A stretch of DNA of 64,000 bases, from positions 248,001 through 312,000 of the forward strand of contig NZ_CP015225.1 in NCBI RefSeq assembly GCF_001623525.1, given 5' to 3'. The position numbers were made by a program, and so were the translations under genes. The DNA is from Pseudomonas fluorescens. GTDB taxonomy: Bacteria; Pseudomonadota; Gammaproteobacteria; Pseudomonadales; Pseudomonadaceae. The first letter of the stretch is position 1, and each line of letters starts with the position of its first letter. The notes beneath the pieces are model-generated. The model had not been told where the DNA came from. It did not search any database and was given only the letters and a program-made list of their open reading frames with translations. This document shows, piece by piece, positions 1 to 8,330 of the stretch.

Positions 1-1611
1 GGGATGGTAAAAAATCCGGTGGCAGAACACGGTCTTGCCGTCGGTCAGGTAGGGTGGGCCGAGTGAGTGAAAATGCTCCGCCGCTTCCGGGGAAAAACGT
101 TCGGGTACCTCCGTGTCTGCGTTATGGAATGGGATCAGATACAAGCCGTTGGCATCGCCGCAAAGATGCGTGTCCAGCAATTTGAAACTCGCTGCGTCCA
201 GCCCGTTGATCACGCGTCCATGGAAATACACCTGGTCGCCTAGCTCAAAACCGAGACCGATGGCCTGTAGCGCCAGCGTTTCCGTGTGCGTTTGTGCGGC
301 TTCAGGCCGTGCCTGCAAGCGGTGCCACCAATACCCTTCCAACTGCGGATGGGCTTCGAAGTAAGGTGCCCACGCCTCTTGCATGGTCGCATCGATGATG
401 CCGCCAGAGCCCAGCGGGCCGTGCTTGTCACCGACCAGCACGGGCGAATAATCCTGGTCATGGCGATAGAGCTGGGTCACGACGAAGCTTTCCACGTCGA
501 CATCGAGGCGTTTCTGGCGCCTGTAGACGTGTTGGTGATCACGGTAATAATCGAACCCCAAATGACGAAAACTCGGGCCATGGGCATCGCGAAGGCGGGT
601 CCCGGCGGCGTAGACGTACTGGTCGTCCACGGCAAAATACTCATCCTCGTATTCGCTGGCGCTGACCATGCGACCGCCGTCATCGAACGCTGGCTGCCAG
701 CACTGGAGCAGGTGGAAGTCGCCCACGTAGCGCATGGTTTTTCCGGTCAGGTAATAGGCGCGTTGCTTGTCCTTGGCGTAGCGTTCGTTAAGTACGGTGA
801 AGGTCGCCAGGTCGGCATTGTCGATGCGGTAGAAGTACTCATAGGAAATGCTCGAACCTTGCTGCGCTTGCACGATGATCGACTGCCCATCGGTGCCCCA
901 GCGTTGGGCGAGCATCTGGAAGTTGTCCGGGTTGGCGACCGGCAGCGGCGTGCCGTCCTTCTGGTGCAGTGGCTTGAAGCCCCTATAGACTTGATCGTCG
1001 ATCACTCGATAGGACGAGTGGTTGCAATACCGCACCCGCGCCGTGGCGCTAGCGATAATGTGCCCCTGCAAAAAGAGATGCGCACCGTCGCAGAACAGGG
1101 CGGACGCTGAAGTCACCGTGGCTGGGGACGAGGCCAGCAGGGCCAGCCTGTCGGGTCGCGCCTCGTGGATTTGGGTGATCGCGTACTCGCCGAACCAATA
1201 GGCACCGGTTGCGTCACGCCAGTACTGGTGACCGAGGCTTTCCAGGCCGTTGTCGAAGCGAAACGGCAGGGCCAGCAGCGCGTGGTAGCCGTGGCGCTCC
1301 CGGTAGGCCGGAAGCAGGTAGTAATCACGCAGGGCGCCGCGCAAGACCCAAGGGTTGCGTCGATGCCGCCAAACCGGCTGACCGGCCAGCAAGGGTGAGG
1401 GCGGATAGTGCCCGGCGCTGGCACATTGTGCTAACTCGCCGGGTGGTGCGCCTTGAGGGTTGAGCATGATGTACACATCAGGCACTTGCCCATCGCCCAG
1501 CAGCACACCGTCCATGAATGCGAAGCCTTGATGCCATTCAAGGTTCAGCGGTTCCCAGTCGGCAATAGCAGTCTCTATGTCTGTCATGTCATTGCGATCT
1601 GCACGTTTCAT
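1..1611 (-). CDS. DKNYW-repeat family protein, N-terminal part (C-terminus outside window)
   Basis: The minus strand is open without a stop from an ATG at 1611 to the window edge (537 codons), so the 3' end is missing. From about residue 190 on, the protein has repeated units of the form D-x-x-x-V-Y-x-x-x-x-x-(dx)-x-S/T-F-x-x-L, for example YAKDKQRAYYLTGKTMRYVG, which is the pattern of the DKNYW family. These proteins are of unknown function and often large. No signal peptide or membrane helix is visible at the N-terminus. The start lacks a clear ribosome binding site, and an ATG eight codons inside (about 1587) is an alternative. The gene is divergent from the toxin-antitoxin pair and sits only about 100 bases from its antitoxin gene. 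Confidence 0.72.
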   Translation of the reverse strand, partial: MKRADRNDMTDIETAIADWEPLNLEWHQGFAFMDGVLLGDGQVPDVYIMLNPQGAPPGELAQCASAGHYPPSPLLAGQPVWRHRRNPWVLRGALRDYYLLPAYRERHGYHALLALPFRFDNGLESLGHQYWRDATGAYWFGEYAITQIHEARPDRLALLASSPATVTSASALFCDGAHLFLQGHIIASATARVRYCNHSSYRVIDDQVYRGFKPLHQKDGTPLPVANPDNFQMLAQRWGTDGQSIIVQAQQGSSISYEYFYRIDNADLATFTVLNERYAKDKQRAYYLTGKTMRYVGDFHLLQCWQPAFDDGGRMVSASEYEDEYFAVDDQYVYAAGTRLRDAHGPSFRHLGFDYYRDHQHVYRRQKRLDVDVESFVVTQLYRHDQDYSPVLVGDKHGPLGSGGIIDATMQEAWAPYFEAHPQLEGYWWHRLQARPEAAQTHTETLALQAIGLGFELGDQVYFHGRVINGLDAASFKLLDTHLCGDANGLYLIPFHNADTEVPERFSPEAAEHFHSLGPPYLTDGKTVFCHRIFYHP

Positions 1612-1673
1612 GGTTGGCCAAAGACGACAAGTTTCACTCGAGTTCGACCCCTGGCGAGGCTGGCCCAAGAGTG

Positions 1674-1697
1674 TATACTTTGGCAAATTTTGTCAAA
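1674..1697 (+). promoter_or_regulatory. Promoter and operator of the ParDE-type module
   Basis: A -10-like TATACT (1674-1679) runs directly into two 9-bp palindromes of the form TTTGnCAAA, at 1679-1687 and 1689-1697, spaced 10 bp apart (one helical turn). The antitoxin ATG follows at 1712. Ribbon-helix-helix antitoxins bind such tandem short palindromes over their own promoter, so this is the likely autoregulatory operator. No good -35 box is visible. Confidence 0.5.
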
Positions 1698-1711
1698 AAA
1701 CAGGCAAAGTC

Positions 1712-1948
1712 ATGAGTACCATGAACATCTCCCTGCCGGACGCTCTCAAATCATTCATAGATGATCAGGTTAGCCAGAGAGGCTACAGCACCAGTAGCGA
1801 ATATGTGCGGGAGCTGATTCGCAAGGATCAGGATCGGCAGCACCTGCGTGGCTTGATACTGGCCGGGGCGGAGTCTGCTCCCACTGCTCCTGTGAATGGC
1901 GACTACTTCGAATCCCTTCGGGCCAAGGTGCGCAAGGCGAGAGGATGA
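1712..1948 (+). CDS. parD: ParD-like type II antitoxin (ribbon-helix-helix)
   Basis: A 78-residue protein beginning MSTMNISLPDALKSFIDDQV has the beta-strand plus two-helix pattern of CopG/ParD ribbon-helix-helix DNA-binding proteins (strand at residues 4-9, helices at 10-22 and 28-40). A flexible acidic/basic C-terminal tail follows and would wrap the toxin. The ATG at 1712 gives the family length; upstream in-frame ATGs would add residues unrelated to the family. The stop overlaps the toxin start by 4 bp (ATGA), so the two are translationally coupled. It is expected to neutralise the downstream ParE-like toxin and repress the promoter at 1674-1697. Confidence 0.88.
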   Translation: MSTMNISLPDALKSFIDDQVSQRGYSTSSEYVRELIRKDQDRQHLRGLILAGAESAPTAPVNGDYFESLRAKVRKARG

Positions 1949-2262
1949 AGGCGAAGCCCGTCATTGCGCGAGCTCTTGCCAGCCAGGATGTAGAGGACGC
2001 CATCAACTATTACCTAGGCGAGCAGGCAGAGCAGGCGGCACTCAATTTCATCGACGCCTTGGAAAACGCCTATATGCACATCAGCCGCCATCCGGCATCG
2101 GGTATGTCCAGGTACGCCCATGAGCTGGATGTCCCCGGATTACTCTGCTGGCCGCTGAAACGTTATCCCTATCTGGTGTTCTACGTGGAGTGCAACGAAC
2201 ACATTGACGTATGGCGAGTTCTACACGCCATGCGGGACATTCCTGAATGGATGTCATCATGA
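1945..2262 (+). CDS. parE: ParE/RelE-fold type II toxin
   Basis: This 105-residue protein matches the RelE/ParE plasmid-stabilisation toxin pattern. It has an N-terminal helix pair (DVEDAINYYLGEQAEQAALNF), a middle HPASGMSRYAHELDVPG segment, and C-terminal strands with WPLKRYPYLVFYVE and the family-typical IDVWRVLHAMRDIP ending. ParE toxins poison DNA gyrase, but the RelE fold also includes mRNA interferases, so the target is inferred from the ParD-type partner only. It overlaps the antitoxin by 4 bp and is followed by a strong terminator at 2293, making a self-contained two-gene cassette. Confidence 0.88.
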   Translation: MKAKPVIARALASQDVEDAINYYLGEQAEQAALNFIDALENAYMHISRHPASGMSRYAHELDVPGLLCWPLKRYPYLVFYVECNEHIDVWRVLHAMRDIPEWMSS

Positions 2263-2292
2263 ATCAAGCGAACCCGTTGGCCACAATGACGT

Positions 2293-2321
2293 AGCCCAAT
2301 CTGCAAAGATTGGGCTTTTTT
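2293..2321 (+). terminator. Rho-independent terminator after parDE
   Basis: A perfect 10-bp stem AGCCCAATCT / AGATTGGGCT with a GCAA loop is followed by six T residues on the plus strand. It ends the toxin-antitoxin transcript 30 bp after the parE stop. A run of A is not present on the other side, so it acts mainly rightward. Confidence 0.85.
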
Positions 2322-2368
2322 ACGCCTGAAAATAGGGACCACCAAACCAAAGATCCCCGCTGCCACAC

Positions 2369-2455
2369 TCAGAAAATGAATTTGAACAGCGCAATCACCA
2401 CGATCAGGCCAATCAGGAAAATGATACCTACGGTGCCGCCAAGGAATTTCAACAT
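2369..2455 (-). CDS. Small 28-residue single-pass membrane protein
   Basis: A minus-strand ORF from ATG 2455 to TGA 2369 encodes M-L-K-F-L-G-G-T followed by about 16 uninterrupted hydrophobic residues (V-G-I-I-F-L-I-G-L-I-V-V-I-A-L-F), then KFIF. The whole peptide is one membrane helix with lysines at both ends. Peptides of this kind are conserved but often unannotated in bacteria. The ribosome binding site is weak (GAG about 8 bases upstream). Function is unknown. It lies alone between the toxin-antitoxin terminator and the gene at 2537-2800, in the same direction as the latter. Confidence 0.5.
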   Translation of the reverse strand: MLKFLGGTVGIIFLIGLIVVIALFKFIF

Positions 2456-2536
2456 AAGGACGCTCTCATCGGATGGGCTTAATCGTCTAGACCGCCACCG
2501 ATAGCGCTCGTTTCGTCGAATATTCATGGGTGATGA

Positions 2537-2800
2537 TCAATGGACCGCAAAGGACCTTGGCACCGGCACATGCTCGAATTTGGAAATGGTCTTGATCCAG
2601 TAGCGGCGATAGTCCGTCTGGTCCGGCGCCAGCGGCTTGTGGCTGGACCATGGGTGTTTCTCCTTCAGGCTGGCGCGGTACGCTTCCCATTCTTTCTGCT
2701 CGGCCACTTCCCGGGCTTTGCTCCGGTCATCGAACCAGCCCAGAACGTAAGCTTCGCCCTGGTCCGTGCCGTGCGCTATCAGCAAATAAATCTCTGTCAT
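2537..2800 (-). CDS. Hypothetical protein, 87 residues
   Basis: The ORF starts at ATG 2800 preceded by an AGG-type ribosome binding site. The protein is soluble, mixed alpha/beta and rich in charged and aromatic residues (MTEIYLLIAHGTDQGEAYVL at the start, SKAREVAEQKEWEAYR in the middle). The first strand plus a helix containing A-x-E-V-A-E-x-x-x-W looks like a small single-domain protein reporting on a paired partner, but I do not recognise a family. There is no signal peptide or membrane segment. Confidence 0.6.
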   Translation of the reverse strand: MTEIYLLIAHGTDQGEAYVLGWFDDRSKAREVAEQKEWEAYRASLKEKHPWSSHKPLAPDQTDYRRYWIKTISKFEHVPVPRSFAVH

Positions 2801-2860
2801 GACTGACCTACCGTTCTGTCCTGCGCCCCAGTTGCGGGGTCTTATCCTGGGTATCGGCCG

Positions 2861-3967
2861 TTATTGGCCGTTTTTGAGATTGATCGCAGAAAAACGCTGA
2901 GCCCAACGGTGCGCCTGACGAAATTGATGAACAGTCGAGCGGTCGCTTGGGCTGGCGAGTGCTTCGACGGCGGTTTTGCGCAAATCGCTGTCTTCATCCA
3001 CGATCCAGACCCCCGGTTCTCGGTCGCGCAGGGCCATTTCACCGAAGCGAGTGGAGATGACGGGCAGGCCGAGGGCGCGGTACTCGTAGTATTTGATCGG
3101 GTCGACCGAGGCGGTCAGGCGGTTGAGCTTGAACGGGATCAAGCCCACCGAAAACGTTGTCATGGCTGCGATTGCACCGGCATGGGAGCACTCGGGGAGC
3201 AGCTCGATGTTGGCGGGCAATACGCAAGGCGGTGGTGTGAAGAGGGGGCCGATCAGCCGGATCTGGTTTCCAGGATTGGCCTGCGCCAGCGCGATGACCA
3301 GCTCCCAATCGAACCAACGCCCCAGCGTGCCAACGTAGCCGAGTACCTGCTGTTTGACACCGAAGTCCAGGCTTTCGACCGGCGCCAGGGCATGCATGTC
3401 ACAGGCATTGAGGGCCAGTTCTACCTGGTCGGTCATGCCCAGGAGTCTGTCGCGAAGCGGGCTGGAGGACGCCAGTACTGTGCCCACCTGTCCAATGAGC
3501 TGCGCCTGGCGACGCTCCATGGACCTGCGTGACAGGCCCTGATAAAAGGCCGGGAAATCATCCATGGCATCGTAGACGGCACGGCTGCCAGGGATGAGGG
3601 CGAGCAGTTGCAGGGCCAGTTCGGAAGGTTTTCCGACACAGATCATGCAGGGCCCTTTTGCGGAAAATGCCGCAGCCTCTTTGAACAGGTTGCGCCACAG
3701 TCGCTTTAGGAGCAACGCCGAGCCCGGAATGGGCTCGATGGGTAAGCTCCGGGGTTTGCAGATCTGCAACCAGGGTGGAACGGCGACGCTTTGCTGATCG
3801 GCAACAGGCGGTTTGCGCTTGAAATCGTTCAGCGTGGGTAAACGCGTCGGGTACGGATCGATCCAGAGTACTGGCGCCCCGGTCTGGTTGTGATACCCGT
3901 TGACGAAGTGATGGGGGCGCTGGCTGAAGCTGGCCCATGGCACCGGGGACAGGTAGATCATGCGCAT
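2861..3967 (-). CDS. GT4-like glycosyltransferase (family 1 fold), last gene of glycan operon
   Basis: A 368-residue protein resembles GT-B glycosyltransferases that begin with a W-x-x-x-x-Q-R-P-x-H segment (SFSQRPHHF, residues 13-21). A YDAMDDF motif follows at 132-138, and the C-terminal nucleotide-sugar motif VDPIKYYEYRALGLPVIST lies near 287-305. The same three motifs occur in the N-terminal halves of the glycosyltransferases at 12782-15229 and 19760-21946, so the cluster holds three related domains. It is a cytoplasmic enzyme expected to add one sugar to a lipid-linked glycan. Its start overlaps the end of wecB by 10 bp; a second ATG two codons downstream is possible. Donor and acceptor are unknown. 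Confidence 0.85.
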   Translation of the reverse strand: MRMIYLSPVPWASFSQRPHHFVNGYHNQTGAPVLWIDPYPTRLPTLNDFKRKPPVADQQSVAVPPWLQICKPRSLPIEPIPGSALLLKRLWRNLFKEAAAFSAKGPCMICVGKPSELALQLLALIPGSRAVYDAMDDFPAFYQGLSRRSMERRQAQLIGQVGTVLASSSPLRDRLLGMTDQVELALNACDMHALAPVESLDFGVKQQVLGYVGTLGRWFDWELVIALAQANPGNQIRLIGPLFTPPPCVLPANIELLPECSHAGAIAAMTTFSVGLIPFKLNRLTASVDPIKYYEYRALGLPVISTRFGEMALRDREPGVWIVDEDSDLRKTAVEALASPSDRSTVHQFRQAHRWAQRFSAINLKNGQ

Positions 3968-5067
3968 GACTGGAAGTACTGCCTGAGAGCGTCGACGATG
4001 CGCGCGGCGGCCTTGCCGTCACCATAGGGGGAAACCCCACGTGCCATGCGCTGGTAAGCCTGTGGGTCATCGAGCAGACGCTGTGCCTGTTCGACGATGG
4101 TGTCCCGGTTGACGCCCACCAGCTTGACCACGCCGAGCTCGACGGCCTCCGGGCGTTCGGTTTCCTCCCGCAATACCAGCACGGGTTTGCCCAGGGCCGG
4201 GGCTTCTTCCTGCACGCCCCCGGAGTCACTGATGATCAGGTAAGAACGCTTCATTGCCGCGATAAACGGTGCGTAATCCAGCGGTGCGCAGAGGAGAATG
4301 TTCGGCGTCTGGCCGAGCAATCGGTGCGCGACATCCTTGACGTTCGGGTTGGGATGGACCGGGTAGAGGATCTGGATGCCTGGGTTGCGCTCGGCCAGGT
4401 CCTTGAGGGCCTGGCAGATATCCTGGAACGGTTCGCCGAAGTTTTCCCGCCGATGGGCGGTCACCAGCACCAGGCGTTTGTTGGCGTCCAGTGGGATAGT
4501 CAAGGCGGAGTCTTGTGCGGCTGTCATCAACAAGGCATCGATCACGGTATTGCCAGTCAGGGTGATATCCCTGGCGGCGACACCCTCGCGCAGCAAGTTG
4601 TCCACGGCCTGCTGGGTAGGCGCGAAATGCCAGCGAGCCAGTTTGCCGGCGATCACCCGGTTGGCTTCTTCGGGGAACGGATTGCCTAGGTCCCCGGTAC
4701 GCAGGCCGGCTTCAACATGGCCAAAGGGAATCCGCAGGTGGAAACACGCCAGTGCGGCGCACATGACCGTGGTCGTGTCGCCTTGAGCCAGTACGACGTC
4801 CGGTTTCTCGGCTTGCAGTACCCCGTCGAGTTCAAGCAGCAAGCGTGAGGTCAGCACCGTCAATGACTGGTTGGGGCGCATGATGTCCAGGTCCAGATCG
4901 GCGGTGATTGCGAAGCCCTCAAGCACCTGGTCCAGCAAGCCTCGGTGCTGGGCGGTGGCGAGCACCCGACAAACGATATTGTCTTGGGCCTGGAGCGCCT
5001 TGATCACAGGGGCCATTTTGATGGCCTCCGGACGCGTACCGACGATGCAGAGTACCTTGCGTGTCAT
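3958..5067 (-). CDS. wecB: UDP-N-acetylglucosamine 2-epimerase (non-hydrolysing)
   Basis: The 369-residue protein starts at ATG 5067, overlapping the upstream stop by 4 bp (ATGA). A longer upstream reading is out of frame with real coding and was rejected. The N-terminus VLCIVGTRPEAIKMAPV, the HRRENFGE motif near residue 210 and SDSGGVQEEAP near 290 are hallmarks of WecB/MnaA. The enzyme interconverts UDP-GlcNAc and UDP-ManNAc in the cytoplasm, supplying ManNAc or ManNAcA for surface glycans. Its place inside the operon suggests a ManNAc-derived residue in the product or a dedicated donor supply. Length is normal for the family. Confidence 0.93.
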   Translation of the reverse strand: MTRKVLCIVGTRPEAIKMAPVIKALQAQDNIVCRVLATAQHRGLLDQVLEGFAITADLDLDIMRPNQSLTVLTSRLLLELDGVLQAEKPDVVLAQGDTTTVMCAALACFHLRIPFGHVEAGLRTGDLGNPFPEEANRVIAGKLARWHFAPTQQAVDNLLREGVAARDITLTGNTVIDALLMTAAQDSALTIPLDANKRLVLVTAHRRENFGEPFQDICQALKDLAERNPGIQILYPVHPNPNVKDVAHRLLGQTPNILLCAPLDYAPFIAAMKRSYLIISDSGGVQEEAPALGKPVLVLREETERPEAVELGVVKLVGVNRDTIVEQAQRLLDDPQAYQRMARGVSPYGDGKAAARIVDALRQYFQSCA

Positions 5068-6668
5068 GCCTTGTGATTTCCTATCGTTGTTACGAGTGAA
5101 CGGGCTATCCGGTCCGCGTTGGCCATGAGAGTCAGCGTGTGGGATTTCTCGGTCAGGCTGGGCAGGCAGGCGCCGTCGACAATATGCACGCCGCCAAGGC
5201 CCGCGATTTCGCCGAGGCGATCGGTTTGCCCGATCCTGGGCGCCGAGTGCATGGGCAGGGTGCCCGCATAATGGATATCCGCCCCCGGCCTGCCGACCGT
5301 GAAGCTCATGGGCATCAATAGTGCGCCCATTTTCCAATAGATCCGCCGCAGCTTTGCTTCGGCGGTCTTCATGAGGCCGGGAAGCTCCGGATGCTCGTGG
5401 CCGTTGATGCTCAACGAACCGTCAGGGCGCAAGACCGCCGTGTTGTGAGACAAGTGCCCGGGCAGGAAGATATTCCCGACGACGCAGGCGCTGAGCAGGT
5501 TTTTTAGCAGTTCGATGCTGTAGCGTTTGCTCATGGGGATCCGGCTGACAAACTCGGTCATCGGCAAGCCCGTGGTGCTGAACGTCGAACCGAAAGCAGT
5601 GGTACTGGCCGTCAGCGCCAGGACGAACGATAACTGGCCCAGGCCAAATGTCGACACCCTTGGGGTGCCGAGCATTTTTGGCAGCCACAGCAGGAAGGCG
5701 GCCGTCGGCGATGACAGCAGCGGGATCGGGGACGAATGGTTCAGGCCCTTGAGGGCGAGCCGGGTCGTGGCCAGGGTGCCCGTTGCCAGCAGCAGGCGCG
5801 TACCGCAGAAGCGCCGGGCGCAGCGATGATCGGTGATCGCCCATGCACCGTCCAGTTTCTGCAGATCCTCCACGAGGAAGTCCTGGACGTGCTGGAACCC
5901 AGGGTATTGCTTGAGTTTTTGCAGCTCTTGCGAGGCGCTATACAAGGCCTGGTTCTGACAGCCCCACAAGCAGTTTCCAGACAGGTCGCAGGCCTTGCGC
6001 TCGTCCAGCGGTTGGCTCAAGACGGCGACCCTGGAGCGGCCAAGGCGAAACCCCTGTTCGGGAAACGCCGATCGGCGCCGGGTGTATTGATCGAGCAGGC
6101 GCTGGTGCAGTGTGTCCAATGGCAGGGGCGGTTGCGACCACTCATCGAGACCGAAGTAGCTTGAGAGATCATCGTCGATCCGGCCACTGATACCGATCCG
6201 GCGAGTTACCGTTTCATAGGACGCCTGCATCTCGGAGTAATCGATGGGCAGCCCGGCAAAGTCGCTGGCCCCGAGCGTTGCCACGCCGCAGCCCCAGGCA
6301 TTGGACAGGCCTCCGGTGGCCAGTGAACCGATGCCGATAAAGTTGTCGGTCTCGATGCGATTGCGGGCGCTGAACCCTTCGAAAACATGGGCGTGGGTCG
6401 GCGTCTTCAGCTTGGGCGATACCGCGTCCAGTTGGCTCAAGGCGTGGAAGTTTTCGCCGATCATCCATTTCCACTGATGCTCGTCGTTTGCCCTGGCGCT
6501 GAGAAATGGACGCGTCGGCGCTGTCACTGAGCCTGTATCGGCCTGGGCATCGACCATCAGGACTTTCAGGCCCGCCTTGACCAGCGGATAGGCTGCCGAA
6601 GTCCCGGCCGGACCGCTGCCGACAATGATCACATCAAATTCAGGCTTCACGGTGGGCTTCACTTCCAT
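5064..6668 (-). CDS. GMC-family FAD-dependent oxidoreductase
   Basis: The protein begins MEVKPTVKPEFDVIIVGSGP and has a Rossmann FAD-binding GSGPAG (residues 17-22). Other GMC-like features are an N-terminal GLSNAWGCGV segment, CDLSGNCLWGCQNQALYS with clustered cysteines, and a C-terminal GLGGVHIVDGACLPSL-T-x-x-N-A block that closes the FAD site. An ATG 18 bases upstream (6686) is an alternative start. It would oxidise an alcohol, perhaps a sugar hydroxyl, with FAD. It overlaps the upstream SDR by about 29 bp and wecB by 4 bp, so it is in the same transcript. A GMC enzyme is unusual inside a glycan operon; the substrate is unknown. Confidence 0.85.
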   Translation of the reverse strand: MEVKPTVKPEFDVIIVGSGPAGTSAAYPLVKAGLKVLMVDAQADTGSVTAPTRPFLSARANDEHQWKWMIGENFHALSQLDAVSPKLKTPTHAHVFEGFSARNRIETDNFIGIGSLATGGLSNAWGCGVATLGASDFAGLPIDYSEMQASYETVTRRIGISGRIDDDLSSYFGLDEWSQPPLPLDTLHQRLLDQYTRRRSAFPEQGFRLGRSRVAVLSQPLDERKACDLSGNCLWGCQNQALYSASQELQKLKQYPGFQHVQDFLVEDLQKLDGAWAITDHRCARRFCGTRLLLATGTLATTRLALKGLNHSSPIPLLSSPTAAFLLWLPKMLGTPRVSTFGLGQLSFVLALTASTTAFGSTFSTTGLPMTEFVSRIPMSKRYSIELLKNLLSACVVGNIFLPGHLSHNTAVLRPDGSLSINGHEHPELPGLMKTAEAKLRRIYWKMGALLMPMSFTVGRPGADIHYAGTLPMHSAPRIGQTDRLGEIAGLGGVHIVDGACLPSLTEKSHTLTLMANADRIARSLVTTIGNHKA

Positions 6669-7926
6669 GCAACAGTTGGCGGGCAAAGGGGCGGCCTAAC
6701 AGCGCCGCTATCTTCCACGCCAGCGCTTTGACCGAGGTGAGTCCCAGCGCAACCAGCGTGGCGACCAGGCTGCGCGGCTGTTGGGCGCCGAGAAACACTT
6801 GCGCGCCCTGGGGGCAGGCTTCGGCTATACCGAGTGCAACCTGCAGGCGCCAGGACAGTTCCTGGCCGCCGGGCTTGTGCAGGACACCGGGATTGTCCAG
6901 AAGCGCCAGGAGTATCGGCCAGCGCATCAGCAAGGGTGAATGAATGATGGGTCGGGTTTTACCCGCACGTTCCAATGCCCTGGCGTAACGATTGACCAGG
7001 TTTTTTTGCGGCGGGCGTTTGAGCAGGTAGTGCAGGAGGATTGCGGCTTCTTGCAGAAGTCCGCGACGTTGCCCATGGCCGGAGCGATGCATGCCGTAGG
7101 CAAGGGGGCGCAACTGGATGCCGAGTTTTTGCAGGGACTGCGCGCTGTCCATGGGCGGCAGGTGGATGAGGGAAAAAATCCGCGCCAGGCCCCATTTCGC
7201 GCTCAAGGAGCGTCCGAGTGACAGGCGCAATAGCCTGAGCAATGCCACCGGCAGAGGGACTGGCAGGCGAGCGGCACGCACCCGGTGCGCGGCAATCGAC
7301 ATCAGGAAGCTGCCAAAGGCAATCGGCTGCACGGCGCCCAGATTGAAGATCTCGGCGTGAAGGTCATCCCGCTCGACGACCGCTAAGATCGAGGCTGCCA
7401 AGTCGTCGACATGAATAGGTTGCACGCCAGGCGCCGGCATCAGGATCGGAACGAACGGGCTGCGGCGCACCAACCCTGACAACACGCCAAAGAGCCCGCG
7501 TTCGGGGCCACCATACACTTGGCCAGGACGGATCACGGTGCCCCCGGCGGCCAGCACGTGCTGCTCGATACGCCACTTTGTCCGGCCATAAACGCCAGGG
7601 GCCGTGGCCATGGCGGTTTGACTGGAGATGAAGATGAACCTGGCCGAGCCTTGTTGGGCACAACGGATCAGTGCCTCGGCCGCCTTGACTTCGTCGTCCG
7701 CGTTGGTGGGAGATGTCGATGTGTCGGCCGCCAAATGGATCAACACCTGGGTGCCCGCCGGGCATTCGGGCGCCAGGCCCTGCAGGTCATAAGGGAGCCA
7801 GGTATAGGTGGCGGGACATGGCTGGCGCGTGGCGCAAATGACCTCGTGTCCGCTGGCCGCCGCGAGGGCTGACAAGCGTTGTCCGATGTAGCCTGTTGCG
7901 CCGGTAATCAGTAGCTTCATCGTCAT
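6640..7926 (-). CDS. NAD(P)-dependent epimerase/dehydratase (extended SDR) with extra C-terminal region
   Basis: This 428-residue protein has the nucleotide-binding GATGYIG motif at residues 9-15, HLAADTS in the middle, and the catalytic pair Y113-x-x-x-K117 (YGRTK). A substrate region VIRPGQVYGGPERGLF follows. The SDR fold ends near residue 290. The last roughly 130 residues, rich in leucine, arginine and alanine, are not part of the usual fold and may contact membrane or a partner protein. The start overlaps the GtrA stop by 4 bp (ATGA). With the GMC enzyme that follows, it could form an oxidation/reduction pair that changes a sugar stereocentre; this is inference. Confidence 0.85.
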   Translation of the reverse strand: MTMKLLITGATGYIGQRLSALAAASGHEVICATRQPCPATYTWLPYDLQGLAPECPAGTQVLIHLAADTSTSPTNADDEVKAAEALIRCAQQGSARFIFISSQTAMATAPGVYGRTKWRIEQHVLAAGGTVIRPGQVYGGPERGLFGVLSGLVRRSPFVPILMPAPGVQPIHVDDLAASILAVVERDDLHAEIFNLGAVQPIAFGSFLMSIAAHRVRAARLPVPLPVALLRLLRLSLGRSLSAKWGLARIFSLIHLPPMDSAQSLQKLGIQLRPLAYGMHRSGHGQRRGLLQEAAILLHYLLKRPPQKNLVNRYARALERAGKTRPIIHSPLLMRWPILLALLDNPGVLHKPGGQELSWRLQVALGIAEACPQGAQVFLGAQQPRSLVATLVALGLTSVKALAWKIAALLGRPFARQLLHGSEAHREA

Positions 7927-8330
7927 GCGCCTTCGGCGCGGTCAGTGGGAACAGGCGGGTGCGCAGCGCAATGGAACACGAACAGTTTGCTGATCCAGTA
8001 AGTCAGCACCACGCAGGCCACATCGGAGACAAATTTCACCAGGGCAGGGCTGTTGACGAAGTACAGCCCCACGCTGAACAGCGCCGAAGCGAGCGGAATA
8101 TTGATGGCAAGCAACGAGAAATAGCGCACCGCTTGAACCTTGCTGCTGCCGCCGGTCGACTGGAACGTGAAGTGCCGATGCAAAAAGAACGCGAACACAC
8201 CGGCGACGCCTTTACCGGCGATGTTGGCCAGGACGGGTTGATCGTTGAACAAGGCCATCAATAGCAAGAAAGTCCCCATGTCCAGCGCATAGGCCACGAG
8301 TTGGATGATGCCGTACCTGATAAAGGTCAA
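7923..8330 (-). CDS. GtrA-like flippase-type membrane protein
   Basis: A 135-residue protein with four predicted membrane segments matches the GtrA family. It starts with IRYGIIQLVAYALDMGTFLLL, has the conserved NIAGKGVAGVFAFFLHRHFTF stretch, and ends with VLTYWISKLFVF. GtrA proteins are thought to move polyprenyl-phosphate-linked sugars across the inner membrane. Both junctions are 4-bp ATGA overlaps, with the methyltransferase upstream and the SDR downstream. Together with the GT2 at 9106-10128 and the membrane protein at 10141-12549 it completes a classical three-part Gtr-like module. Confidence 0.92.
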   Translation of the reverse strand: MTFIRYGIIQLVAYALDMGTFLLLMALFNDQPVLANIAGKGVAGVFAFFLHRHFTFQSTGGSSKVQAVRYFSLLAINIPLASALFSVGLYFVNSPALVKFVSDVACVVLTYWISKLFVFHCAAHPPVPTDRAEGA

